DNA from: Candidatus Latescibacterota bacterium
GTDB lineage: Bacteria > Latescibacterota > UBA2968 > UBA8231
Assembly (NCBI GenBank): GCA_022827835.1
Contig: JAJEIO010000029.1
Span: forward strand, 124,001-188,000
DNA length: 64,000 nt
Direction: 5' to 3'
Made by a program: the position numbers and the translations under genes. Shown here in pieces: positions 16,715 to 24,546 of this stretch. Each line of letters begins with the position of its first letter. Positions within the stretch are counted from its first letter, which is position 1. The notes under the pieces are model-generated. The model was not told the origin of the DNA, searched no databases, and was given only the letters and a program-made list of their open reading frames with translations.

Positions 16715-17038
16715 TTACGGTGGATTTTCCATTTGCAGCTTGGCGGCGATGGCCTTTTCCCGTTCGGCCTCGGCAATCATGCCTTTGCGCTGGTAGAACA
16801 TGGAGAGGCTAGTGTGGACGAGGAAGTCGTCGGGGTCGTGCTCAGCGGCCTTTTGCGCTGCGCTGAGCGCTTGGTCGAGGTCGCCTAACTTCTCGTGGCA
16901 ATGCGCCATAGCTTGGTAGGCATCGGCAAATTGCGGATCGAGGGCGATGGCTTGGGCTAGGTCGTCCAAGGCACCGGCGAAGTCTTGTTGGACGAATTTG
17001 CTCATGCCACTCTTGTAGAGGGTCATTTTGTCGGTCAT
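16715..17038 (-). CDS. Small TPR-repeat protein
   Basis: 107 aa from ATG 17038; the frame allows 14 more residues upstream (to 17080) with no ribosome site. Three tetratricopeptide helix pairs are visible: YKSGMSKFVQQDFAGALDDL, FADAYQAMAHCHEKLGDLDQ and VHTSLSMFYQRKGMIAEAER. No signal peptide, so probably a cytoplasmic protein-protein adaptor. It overlaps nothing and is followed at once by the dusB-like gene, presumably on one transcript. Confidence 0.75.
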   Translation of the reverse strand: MTDKMTLYKSGMSKFVQQDFAGALDDLAQAIALDPQFADAYQAMAHCHEKLGDLDQALSAAQKAAEHDPDDFLVHTSLSMFYQRKGMIAEAEREKAIAAKLQMENPP

Positions 17039-17150
17039 GGCGTGAGTCTGTTTTGAGGTGAATTGTTGATATTGTAACATTTAAAAAGTAGCACAAAGTG
17101 ATATATTGATGCAATGGTATCAGATTTGGGGTACGAACAAAGGAGGAGCC

Positions 17151-18245
17151 ATGTTGCACTGGGCTATGTTCGGCGCGGCCTTGCTAGCCTCTGTCGCCGA
17201 GGGGCAACCGCGCTTCGACATCGAGTACGTAGAGAGCATTGAGCCGCGAAGTTATGTGGCGCATCGCACGGCTGGGGCTATCGACATTGACGGCAATCTC
17301 GACGAGCCGTCTTGGCAGCGGGCGGATTGGACCGAGCCTTTCGTCGATATTGAGGGCGAGCGTCGGCCCGTACCGCGCCTGCAGACGCGGGCCAAAATGC
17401 TGTGGGACGACGAGTATCTATACATCGCTGCTGATTTGGAGGAGCCGCATGTGTGGGCTACCATTGACCTGCGCGACGCGACGATCTACCAAGAAAACGA
17501 TTTTGAGGTCTTTATCGATCCGGACGGCGATACGCATCAGTACTACGAGTTCGAGATCAATGCCCTCGGCACGGAGTGGGATTTGTTGATGATCAAGCCC
17601 TACCGCGACGGTGGCCCCTACATCAGTGCTTGGGACATCGCCGGTCTGCAAACGGCTGTGCGGGTGTGGGGCAGCATTAACGATCCCACTGACGAGGACC
17701 AGGGGTGGTCGGTGGAGATGGCTTTCCCGTGGGCCGTACTGGCCGAGGCCACGCACAAAAAGGTGCCGCCTATGGATGGCGATCAATGGCGGATCAATTT
17801 TTCGCGCGTGCAATGGGCCTTGGCCACCGACGTGGGCAAGTACATCAAAATAGAGGGCCGCAGCCCGGACAACTGGGTCTGGTCGCCGCAAGGGCTAATT
17901 AATATGCACTACCCGGAAAAGTGGGGGTTCGTGCAGTTTGCCGCCGAGGTAGTAGGGCGGCAAGAGGTGTCCTTCCGCCCGATAGCTGCCGAGGAGGCCA
18001 AGCGCGTTTTGCGCGGGATTTACTACCGCCAACAGAGGTTTCGCCGCGAGCGCGGTTACTATGCGTCTAGCTTGGACTCGCTCGGCATGGAAGCGCGGGT
18101 TTTGCAGCACTTTCGCTGGCCGCCAGTCATCCAAGTGACTGACCACCAGTTTGAGGCGCAGCTAGAGGAAGCTGTTGATTTGGACGCGGATGGCCAGATC
18201 AACCGCTGGCTCATCCGCGCGGACTCGCGCACTTGGCGCGATTAG
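17151..18245 (+). CDS. Secreted CBM9-like (carbohydrate-binding family 9) domain protein
   Basis: 364 aa from ATG 17151, which has a strong AGGAGG site; upstream in-frame codons back to 17106 lack one. Signal peptide MLHWAMFGAALLASVAEG. A CBM9-like domain follows, about residues 30-240: AIDIDGNLDEPSWQRADWTE, TRAKMLWDDEYLYIAADLEE, NDFEVFIDPDGDTHQYYEFE and GWSVEMAFPWAVL. The C-terminal about 90 residues include RRERGYYASSLDSLG. In FCB bacteria such proteins are exported and often bind or process polysaccharides; no catalytic residues were identified. Confidence 0.8.
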   Translation: MLHWAMFGAALLASVAEGQPRFDIEYVESIEPRSYVAHRTAGAIDIDGNLDEPSWQRADWTEPFVDIEGERRPVPRLQTRAKMLWDDEYLYIAADLEEPHVWATIDLRDATIYQENDFEVFIDPDGDTHQYYEFEINALGTEWDLLMIKPYRDGGPYISAWDIAGLQTAVRVWGSINDPTDEDQGWSVEMAFPWAVLAEATHKKVPPMDGDQWRINFSRVQWALATDVGKYIKIEGRSPDNWVWSPQGLINMHYPEKWGFVQFAAEVVGRQEVSFRPIAAEEAKRVLRGIYYRQQRFRRERGYYASSLDSLGMEARVLQHFRWPPVIQVTDHQFEAQLEEAVDLDADGQINRWLIRADSRTWRD

Positions 18246-18250
18246 GGCCG

Positions 18251-18279
18251 TTGCCCCGACCGCGAAATCGCCCTATACT
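18251..18279 (+). promoter_or_regulatory. Promoter of the nickel superoxide dismutase gene
   Basis: TTGCCC (18251-18256) and TATACT (18274-18279) are separated by exactly 17 nt. The predicted start of transcription is near 18286, 33 nt before the GTG. It lies just after the CBM9 gene stop, so sodN probably has its own promoter. Confidence 0.6.
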
Positions 18280-18318
18280 GCCTTGCCCATATCCACAAAC
18301 CATTTTAAGGAGGCCCTT

Positions 18319-18777
18319 GTGAAAAACGGAAAATTGATGCTTCTGCTCGCCTGTTGTCTTTTGGTTCCAGCCGCGCCGCTGTTGGCGCACTGCGAGATCC
18401 CCTGCGGCATTTATGGGGACGAGGCGCGTTTTGCCGCGATTGCGGAAGATCTGACGACCATTGAGAAGTCCATGACCCAAATCGCGGCGTTGTCAGGCCA
18501 AAGCGATGCTCAAAGCGCGAATCAGCTAGCGCGGTGGGTGGCGAACAAGGAAGAGCACGCCAACAGAATCCAGCACGTCGTCACCCAGTATTTTATGACG
18601 CAGCGGCTCAAGGAGGTGGAAGAAGGAGACGAGGGAAGGGCCGCATATACCGAGAAGTTGGTGCTTTTGCACAAGATGCTCCGGGGGGCCATGAAGTGCA
18701 AGCAGACAGTGGATGTGGAGGAGGTGGAGAAGATGCGGACCTTATTACACGAGTTTAAGCACGCTTATCAAAGCTGA
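18319..18777 (+). CDS. sodN: Nickel-containing superoxide dismutase with Sec signal peptide
   Basis: 152 aa from GTG 18319 (TAAGGAGG site 5 nt before). After a signal peptide (MKNGKLMLLLACCLLVPAAP-LLA) the mature chain would begin HCEIPCGIYGDEAR, which is the nickel-hook signature HCxxPCGxY. The N-terminal His plus Cys2 and Cys6 ligate nickel once the leader is removed. The rest is the expected four-helix bundle (IEKSMTQIAAL, ANQLARWVANKEEHANRIQH, HKMLRGAMKCKQ). It would dismutate superoxide outside the cytoplasmic membrane. No SodX maturation peptidase gene is nearby; signal peptidase could do that job. A terminator follows. Confidence 0.93.
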   Translation: MKNGKLMLLLACCLLVPAAPLLAHCEIPCGIYGDEARFAAIAEDLTTIEKSMTQIAALSGQSDAQSANQLARWVANKEEHANRIQHVVTQYFMTQRLKEVEEGDEGRAAYTEKLVLLHKMLRGAMKCKQTVDVEEVEKMRTLLHEFKHAYQS

Positions 18778-18802
18778 CGCCTTCTCAAGTCGCGCTGGTG
18801 GA

Positions 18803-18838
18803 AGCCCTGTCTCCCTTTGTGGAGATGGGGCTTTTTTT
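18803..18838 (+). terminator. Rho-independent terminator after sodN
   Basis: AGCCCTGTCTCC (18803-18814) and GGAGATGGGGCT (18821-18832) form a 12-bp stem with two G-U pairs and a CTTTGT loop, followed by seven T residues. The T run reaches the stop codon of the convergent lamin-tail gene. Confidence 0.85.
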
Positions 18839-20708
18839 AGCGAAGGAGGATGAGCTTGGCGTAGCTTGGGGGGCTATGCTCGATGCGGAAGCGGGCGAAG
18901 TACGGACCGGTAGCGGCCGCCTGACCGCGTTCGTCTCGGCCATCCCATTGCATCTGGTGTACGCCAGCGTGGAGCGGCGCGTCCACGAGCGTGCGCACCC
19001 GTTGGCCTTGGACGTTGTAGATGGCTACGTGGACGGAGGCGGCTTGGTCGAGTCGGAAGCCGAGGTGGGTGGTGGTGTTGAAGGGGTTGGGCCACACTTG
19101 AAGCGAGGATGCAGATATCATTGCAGGCACTTTGGCCGCTGAGTCAGAAGGCGCTTCTATGGCGCGTCCGGGTGAGAAGAGCGCCTGAGTCGGCGAGGCG
19201 GTTGTATGCGGGACAAACGCGTTGCTATCGGGTGGCGTGCGGACGATAGACTGGTCGTCGGGCCAAGTAGATTGGGAGACGCTGTCGACTATACTGCCGA
19301 TTCTGTCGATTAGGTAGATGACTTCGCTAGTGTCGGTTAGTCCATTGCCGATGGTTCCGTCGTCGGTATAGACGGGGACGGTGAATCCCGTTGGGCTACC
19401 GCCGCCGAAGAGGACGACGTAGGAGCTAGGTCCAATGACGGCATCGCGAGGGAAACGGAAGTAATCGATTAGGGGTCTAGAGTCACCCAAGCGCCAGCCG
19501 GCTAAAGAGATGGTATCTGGACCGGCGTTGTAGAGTTCGATGAATTCGTCTTCATATTTGTCGCGTTGACCGTCTTGGTTGGCGTCACCGTCTATACCCG
19601 CAGGAGGGTCAGCGAGCACTTCGCTGATGAAAAGAGGATAGGTCAAGACGGGCCGCGGTTCTGGGGCGTCTCCAGGAGAGAAAGCAGCCTCGGTCGGCGA
19701 GGCGGTTTTGTGTGGGACCAGTGCGCTGCTGTCGGGTGGCGTCCGGACGAGAGATTGGTCGTCGGGCCAAGTAGATTGGAAGAGGAACGCGGCCTCATTG
19801 CCATGATCTTCGATCAGGTGGATAGACTCACCCGTGTCGGTTAGTCCGTTGCCGATGGTTCCATCGTCGGTATAGACGGGGACGGTGAATCCCGACGGAC
19901 GACCGCCACCGAAGAGGACGACATAAGAGCCGGGTTCAATAATGGCATCGCGTGGGAAGCGGAAATAATTGCGTAGGGATCCTGAGCCACCCAACCGCCA
20001 GCCAGCTAAAGAGATGGGAATAGGACCGGCGTTGTAGAGTTCGATGAACTCGTCTTTGTGCGGATCGTACTGACCGTCGCGGTTGGCGTCGCCTGCCAGT
20101 CCTTCAGGCGGGTCGGCGAGCACTTCACTGATGAAGAGAGGGTAATTTAAGACGGGCTGCGTTTCGGGGCCGTGTCCGGGTGAGAAGGGTTCCTCGATAG
20201 GCGAGGCGGTTTTGTGCGGGACATACTCGCCTGCATTGCGGACGATGGATTGGTCATCGGGCCAAGTGGATTGATAGAGGTATGCGACTTCACTACCGCG
20301 CTTGTTGAGCAGGTGGATAGCTTCGCCGGTGTCGGTTAGTCCATCGCCGATTGTTCCGTCGTCGGTGTAAACGGGGACGGTGAATACTAAAGGGTTGCCT
20401 CCACCGAAGAGGACGACGTACGAGCCGGGTTCGATGACGGCGTCGTCCGGGAAGCGAAAGTAATTGCTGAGGGATCCGGAGTCGCCCAAGCGCCAGCCGG
20501 CTAAAGAGACGCGCCGTCGGCCGGCGTTGTAGAGTTCGATGAATTCGTCTTCATGTGGGTCGTACTGCCCGTCGCGGTTGGCATCGCCAGCCTGTCCCTC
20601 GGGCGGGTCGGCGAGCACTTCGCTGATGACGATGGTGGCTGCGGCAAGGGATGGGAGCGAGAGTAGTGTCAGCAGGACGAGGTTGTATCGGAGGTAGAAC
20701 GTGGTCAT
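18837..20708 (-). CDS. Secreted lamin-tail-domain protein, 3 repeats, T9SS-type C-terminal domain
   Basis: 623 aa with a signal peptide ending SLAAA. Three lamin-tail-like units of about 165-170 aa follow. Each begins ISEVLADPP and contains GDANRDGQYDPHEDEFIELY (an EF-hand-like DxNxDGxxD loop), then GWRLGDS, GSYVVLFGGG, VPVYTDDGTIGNGLTD and WPDDQSIVR. About 88 C-terminal residues form a sorting-type domain (WPNPFNTTTH, VAIYNVQGQRVRTL, WDGRDERGQ, final KLILLR). Surface adhesin or scaffold is the best guess. The AAAGGAGGG ribosome site is clear. It is paralogous to the 7-repeat protein at 24547-29103. Confidence 0.85.
   Translation of the reverse strand: MTTFYLRYNLVLLTLLSLPSLAAATIVISEVLADPPEGQAGDANRDGQYDPHEDEFIELYNAGRRRVSLAGWRLGDSGSLSNYFRFPDDAVIEPGSYVVLFGGGNPLVFTVPVYTDDGTIGDGLTDTGEAIHLLNKRGSEVAYLYQSTWPDDQSIVRNAGEYVPHKTASPIEEPFSPGHGPETQPVLNYPLFISEVLADPPEGLAGDANRDGQYDPHKDEFIELYNAGPIPISLAGWRLGGSGSLRNYFRFPRDAIIEPGSYVVLFGGGRPSGFTVPVYTDDGTIGNGLTDTGESIHLIEDHGNEAAFLFQSTWPDDQSLVRTPPDSSALVPHKTASPTEAAFSPGDAPEPRPVLTYPLFISEVLADPPAGIDGDANQDGQRDKYEDEFIELYNAGPDTISLAGWRLGDSRPLIDYFRFPRDAVIGPSSYVVLFGGGSPTGFTVPVYTDDGTIGNGLTDTSEVIYLIDRIGSIVDSVSQSTWPDDQSIVRTPPDSNAFVPHTTASPTQALFSPGRAIEAPSDSAAKVPAMISASSLQVWPNPFNTTTHLGFRLDQAASVHVAIYNVQGQRVRTLVDAPLHAGVHQMQWDGRDERGQAAATGPYFARFRIEHSPPSYAKLILLR
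19140..20640 (-). repeat. Three tandem lamin-tail coding repeats of about 500 bp
   Basis: Reading on the minus strand, the ISEVLADPP coding segment recurs near 20610, 20115 and 19610. The units are of similar sequence at DNA level, so they arose by in-frame duplication. Confidence 0.8.
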
Positions 20709-20868
20709 TATCCCTCCTTTTTAGAACCACTACTACTATCTCGACTGTCGGATCATCTGCTGAGTACAATATGCAACTGATGAGGCCGATGCACAACCTC
20801 GATAGGCTTGGTCGCCCTCTTCTTTGGCTGTTCAATGGTGCTTACTTGAGCAACACCTAGAGCGACGA

Positions 20869-20910
20869 CCGCCAGCCGGAAGCCGATTCGGCAGCAAAAC
20901 CGGCCAGCGG
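20869..20910. repeat. Inverted repeat between the lamin-tail and metzincin genes
   Basis: CCGCCAGCCGG (20869-20879) and CCGGCCAGCGG (20900-20910) can pair over 11 positions with two G-U pairs on the minus-strand transcript, and an inner GCCG/CGGC pairing is also possible. It lies about 80 bp past the stop of the metzincin gene and could be a terminator without a T run or a structured 3' end. No gene was seen in 20709-20988. Confidence 0.4.
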
Positions 20911-20988
20911 TCCCCTGTCGCGTCACCAGAGAGCGCCGCGACGATTACCCACACCGTCATGCGGCTATCAGGAGCCTGCGCTCTAGGT

Positions 20989-23900
20989 TCACCTTAGCAG
21001 GGTAAATTTTTGGACAAAACGGCCTTCAGGGGTGGTCAACCGATACAGATAAACGCCGCTAGCTAAATCCGAAGCGTCCATAGATAGCGTGTGATAGCCC
21101 GCCGCTTGAAACCCTTCGTGCAGAACCGCCACTCGTTGTCCGCTAAGGGTAAAGACCTCCAGGCGAATATCAGCGGCGGTGGGCAACGTATAAGAAAGAA
21201 CCGTCTCGCTGTTAAAGGGGTTGGGATAGCTCGGGTTGAGCGCCGTCGTGGCTAATTTGCCCGCAGCAGAGCCTTCGACGTTGACCTCATATTGCTGCAA
21301 GACCGCGCCGGTATCGTAGTCGATGAGCAGGATCTTTGTTTGTCCTGCTTGGCAGACTTTTACATGAAGGTTCCAGCCGTCTCGGCGGCCGTTTGCGGGC
21401 CTATCGTTTCCTTCGGCTGGACAGTAGTCTCTGGTGGGTGCCTGTTGGCCGCCAGAGACCTCTATGGCTGGATCGGAGCCGGACGGGTTGGCTCTCACCA
21501 GCACGCTGTCGAGGTTGGTGTGCACGATAAATGTCTTCCACGCTGGATCATCGGCAGAGAATGCGACCTCAGCCGGATCGGGCGTCAGCCATGCTTGGGG
21601 CTCGCTGGCCGCATCATTGTCGATGATTTTGATATTGATAATAGCTCGATGTCCACTCGACGAAGTAGCCTGCACCGCGAAGGCTTTATCGCCATCGGTC
21701 GTCGTGTTGTCCTTGGGCGTCAGGGTAAGCTGCGCCGTGCCCGTTCGCTGGCCTTTTGCAATGGTGATGGTTTCTGGAAATGTCGCGTCGAAATCCTCCC
21801 CGCGCTTGGCGGTCTTGCCTTGTGTTGGAGAGACAATGGCGAGCGTGATCGTCTCGTCCGTCCGAGCGACTTTATCCAACGTCACGGTCAGCGTGATGGT
21901 CGCCTGTGCGTCGTTTTCGCGGACCGCATCATGGCTTGAGGATATGCCTTTGAGTTCAACCGTGGACGTTGGCGTCTCTTCGGACTCCTGTTGATCCTCG
22001 TCATCGGCTATCTCGTCCTCGTTCTCTTCGCCGTCGGAATCGGTCGTCGCTTGACCGATGGCGGTAAAGGTTTCGGGTTCAAGCCCCTCAACGGTAGCCG
22101 TAACGGTGTTCGTCCCCGGATCGCTCCCCAGCGTCAGGGTACTTCTGGCGCGGCCGTTGGCATCGGTGGTGGCGGTGGTAGCCGAGAGCGTCCCTCCACC
22201 GGCTGTAACCGAAAAGCTAACAACCGCCCCGGCAAAGACCGACCCGTTTTGATCTTTAACCGAAACGACGAATGGCTTGGCCAATGGCTCGCCGACTAAG
22301 CCCTGTTGATTATCGCCGGAGACCTTAGTCAAGGTCTGAGGAGTCGCCTGTTCGGCAGAGCGCGTCCATTCAGACACATTCCACAGTGCGATTGAACCAT
22401 CCCCTGATCCGGAGGCGAGGATAGCCCCATCAGGCGAAAACGACACCGAATAGACATCCGACGGACTTCCGAAGGTAGCGATGTTTCGTCTGTCCGCTAC
22501 ATCCCACAGCCGAATCGTACCATCCGCTGATCCAGAAGCGAGCAGGGTCCCATCGGGCGAAAACGATACCGAATAGACCCAATTTCTATGTCCCGTAAGG
22601 GTAGCAATGTTTCGTCTGTTCGCTACATCCCACAACCGAACCGTGCTATCTAATGCCAAGGCATTGCTTCCTCCAGAGGCGAGCAGGGTCCCATCGGGCG
22701 AAAACGCCACCGACAAGACCCAACTTATATGCCCTTCCAAGGTGGCGATATTTTGTCTGCTCTCTACATCCCATAGCTGAATCTCGGTATCCTCTGATCC
22801 AGAGGAGGCGAGGGTGGCCCCATCAGGCGAAAACGCCACCGACCAAACCCAATCATGTCCCGTAAGTGTAGCAATGTTTCGTCTGCTCGCTACATCCCAC
22901 AGCCGAATCGTTCTATCGGCTGCCCCAGAGGCGAGGGTGGCCCCATCGGGCGAAAACGCCACCGATTCCACCTGATCCATATGCCCTTCCAAGGTGGCGA
23001 TCTGGTATGACGAAATTTCCAAAAGATTAAAATTCTCCCAGAAGGACACATCCCCATCCGTATCAACTGCATCGACATATATCGAATGTCCAACAGAAGA
23101 AAAAGATGGAATAGTAACGTCATACTCGAATTCGACGACTGCGTCTTTCTTTCCTGCCAATCCACGGCATGCCTTCAATCCTACTTGTTCTTCTCTCTCT
23201 GACCAGCCCATCAGACGCACTTGATGAAGCCCTTCGGAATCGCTGACTTTGAGTTGGATGGGGACGCTCGCTGAGCCGGCCGGATAGAGCAACGGCGAAA
23301 TTAATTTGATGGTGGGGCTGCCGTGTTCCTTTAAGGGGCTATCGGAATTAAAATAGGGATGCACGGACAAAAATTCGGCTGCGCACGCCGATAGTTTATC
23401 TTGGTAGCCATACGACATGATGTAGGCATCGTCGCGGAAGTCGTGCCACAAGCCGAAAGTGTGTCCAAGCTCATGGGCTACTGTGCTAAAGGGAAGGCTA
23501 CTAGGAACCACCGCAATTCCGCCACTTTTACCCCTATCTGTGGCCACTCCTCCGACATGACGGACGCCTGAGATAACTGCGCCTCTACTATTGTCAACGA
23601 CGACAAGGTAAACATTCGCGTCGATATCAAATTGGAGATCGTCAAGTACCGCATCAATAGAGCGGTTGTTAAGATAGTGCTGATCGGGATGTCGCCCATC
23701 GACGCGATGCACCAGCGGCTCACCTTGGGCATCGGTTTCAATGCGGAAGGTTGTGTTGCCGTAGCCGTATGCCTGCATCTGCTCGGCATAAAAGGTCTGA
23801 ACCCGGCGCATCATCGTTTTCATCTCATCCACCACTTCTTGACGATACGGACGGTCATTGGGCAGGAGGTAGACCATACGCACGGTGCGCGGTTCACCCG

Positions 23901-24087
23901 CGTTCAAATCCGCCAGCCGCTTGGCCGCAGGTCGAAGATGCTCCCGCCGCCACTGCTCATAATCGAACGGCGCGCAGAAAAGCACGCTGTCGGCGGGCGG
24001 GGGCGACGCATGGACGATCGCTAGCGGCGAAAGAATGAGGCCGATTAACGCGAAAAGGGGGTACGATGTGAAGCAATGCCGTTTCAT
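20989..24087 (-). CDS. Secreted metzincin-like metalloprotease with WD40 propeller, Ig-like and T9SS-type sorting domains
   Basis: 1032 aa from ATG 24087 (AGGAAGG site; a longer frame to 24153 lacks one). Signal peptide to about residue 28. The protease domain has the zinc motif VAHELGHTFGLWHD and a Met-turn-like IMSYGYQ. Five WD40 blades follow (for example GHMDQVESVAFSPDGATLAS, then TIRLWDVA), the last ending ALWNVSEW. Next come an invasin/Big_1-like Ig domain (FAGAVVSFSVTAGGGTLSAT), an acidic linker (EENEDEIADDEDQQESEE), a Calx-beta-like domain (EDFDATFPETITIAKGQRTG) and a C-terminal sorting domain (NPSYPNPFNSETVLSYTLP, final QKFTLLR). An extracellular protease anchored or released through a T9SS-like route is likely. 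Confidence 0.88.
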   Translation of the reverse strand: MKRHCFTSYPLFALIGLILSPLAIVHASPPPADSVLFCAPFDYEQWRREHLRPAAKRLADLNAGEPRTVRMVYLLPNDRPYRQEVVDEMKTMMRRVQTFYAEQMQAYGYGNTTFRIETDAQGEPLVHRVDGRHPDQHYLNNRSIDAVLDDLQFDIDANVYLVVVDNSRGAVISGVRHVGGVATDRGKSGGIAVVPSSLPFSTVAHELGHTFGLWHDFRDDAYIMSYGYQDKLSACAAEFLSVHPYFNSDSPLKEHGSPTIKLISPLLYPAGSASVPIQLKVSDSEGLHQVRLMGWSEREEQVGLKACRGLAGKKDAVVEFEYDVTIPSFSSVGHSIYVDAVDTDGDVSFWENFNLLEISSYQIATLEGHMDQVESVAFSPDGATLASGAADRTIRLWDVASRRNIATLTGHDWVWSVAFSPDGATLASSGSEDTEIQLWDVESRQNIATLEGHISWVLSVAFSPDGTLLASGGSNALALDSTVRLWDVANRRNIATLTGHRNWVYSVSFSPDGTLLASGSADGTIRLWDVADRRNIATFGSPSDVYSVSFSPDGAILASGSGDGSIALWNVSEWTRSAEQATPQTLTKVSGDNQQGLVGEPLAKPFVVSVKDQNGSVFAGAVVSFSVTAGGGTLSATTATTDANGRARSTLTLGSDPGTNTVTATVEGLEPETFTAIGQATTDSDGEENEDEIADDEDQQESEETPTSTVELKGISSSHDAVRENDAQATITLTVTLDKVARTDETITLAIVSPTQGKTAKRGEDFDATFPETITIAKGQRTGTAQLTLTPKDNTTTDGDKAFAVQATSSSGHRAIINIKIIDNDAASEPQAWLTPDPAEVAFSADDPAWKTFIVHTNLDSVLVRANPSGSDPAIEVSGGQQAPTRDYCPAEGNDRPANGRRDGWNLHVKVCQAGQTKILLIDYDTGAVLQQYEVNVEGSAAGKLATTALNPSYPNPFNSETVLSYTLPTAADIRLEVFTLSGQRVAVLHEGFQAAGYHTLSMDASDLASGVYLYRLTTPEGRFVQKFTLLR

Positions 24088-24153
24088 TAATGTGCCTTCC
24101 TGTGCGCTGGTCACACCGGCGTGGTTAAGAGGTGAAAGCCCTCGCCGAGCCAT

Positions 24154-24546
24154 GCGTGTGCGCTGCGGACGTGAGAGAGATCGACTGTCGCGTACGTAGA
24201 TTTTGGGAGAATTCTTTGAGTCAGAATTTACTTTCTCGCCGCCCCTTCACTATGAGCCATCAACCCAGCAGGGGTGCCGGGCCATGCTTATACCTCACAG
24301 AGTAATTGAGAAGTTCTGCCTATTCGCCGGGCTTCAGGGAGCTACCCTGTGCCGAATAAAGGCTATTTTATTCAACAGATGACCCGACAGGACGCGAGTA
24401 CTCTGTTTGGTATAAGCGGGGAGCAAGATACGAGGCTAGTTCCAAGTGTCAAGAAAAATTTAATTAATCGCCCTTCGCCCTTTTCTCGGTGGAGGCTTTG
24501 TTACACGAGGGTATCCAAGCGATCTGACCGAGTCAGAATGGAATCC
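24154..24546. other. Gene-free 393-bp stretch: probable long structured leader of the metzincin gene
   Basis: No protein gene is credible here. On the minus strand a promoter (24425-24452) is followed by about 330 nt of leader. One stem is CCCGGCA/TGCTGGG (24275-24281 with 24264-24270). A second element, 24321-24358, pairs TATTCG with CGAATA around an inner CAGGG/CCCTG hairpin. I could not match it to a known riboswitch or intron class. Confidence 0.4.
24425..24452 (-). promoter_or_regulatory. Candidate promoter of the metzincin gene
   Basis: On the minus strand TTGACA (24447-24452), a 16-nt spacer and TATCTT (24425-24430). The -10 TATCTT is the same as at the ndk promoter. Transcription would start near 24418, about 330 nt before the start codon. 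Confidence 0.55.

Noticed and set aside
24121-24360. Possible group II intron or riboswitch fragment (phrases such as GGTGAAAGCCCTC)
   Set aside because: No domain V sequence, no reverse transcriptase and no fit to a remembered consensus; kept only as an unassigned structured leader.
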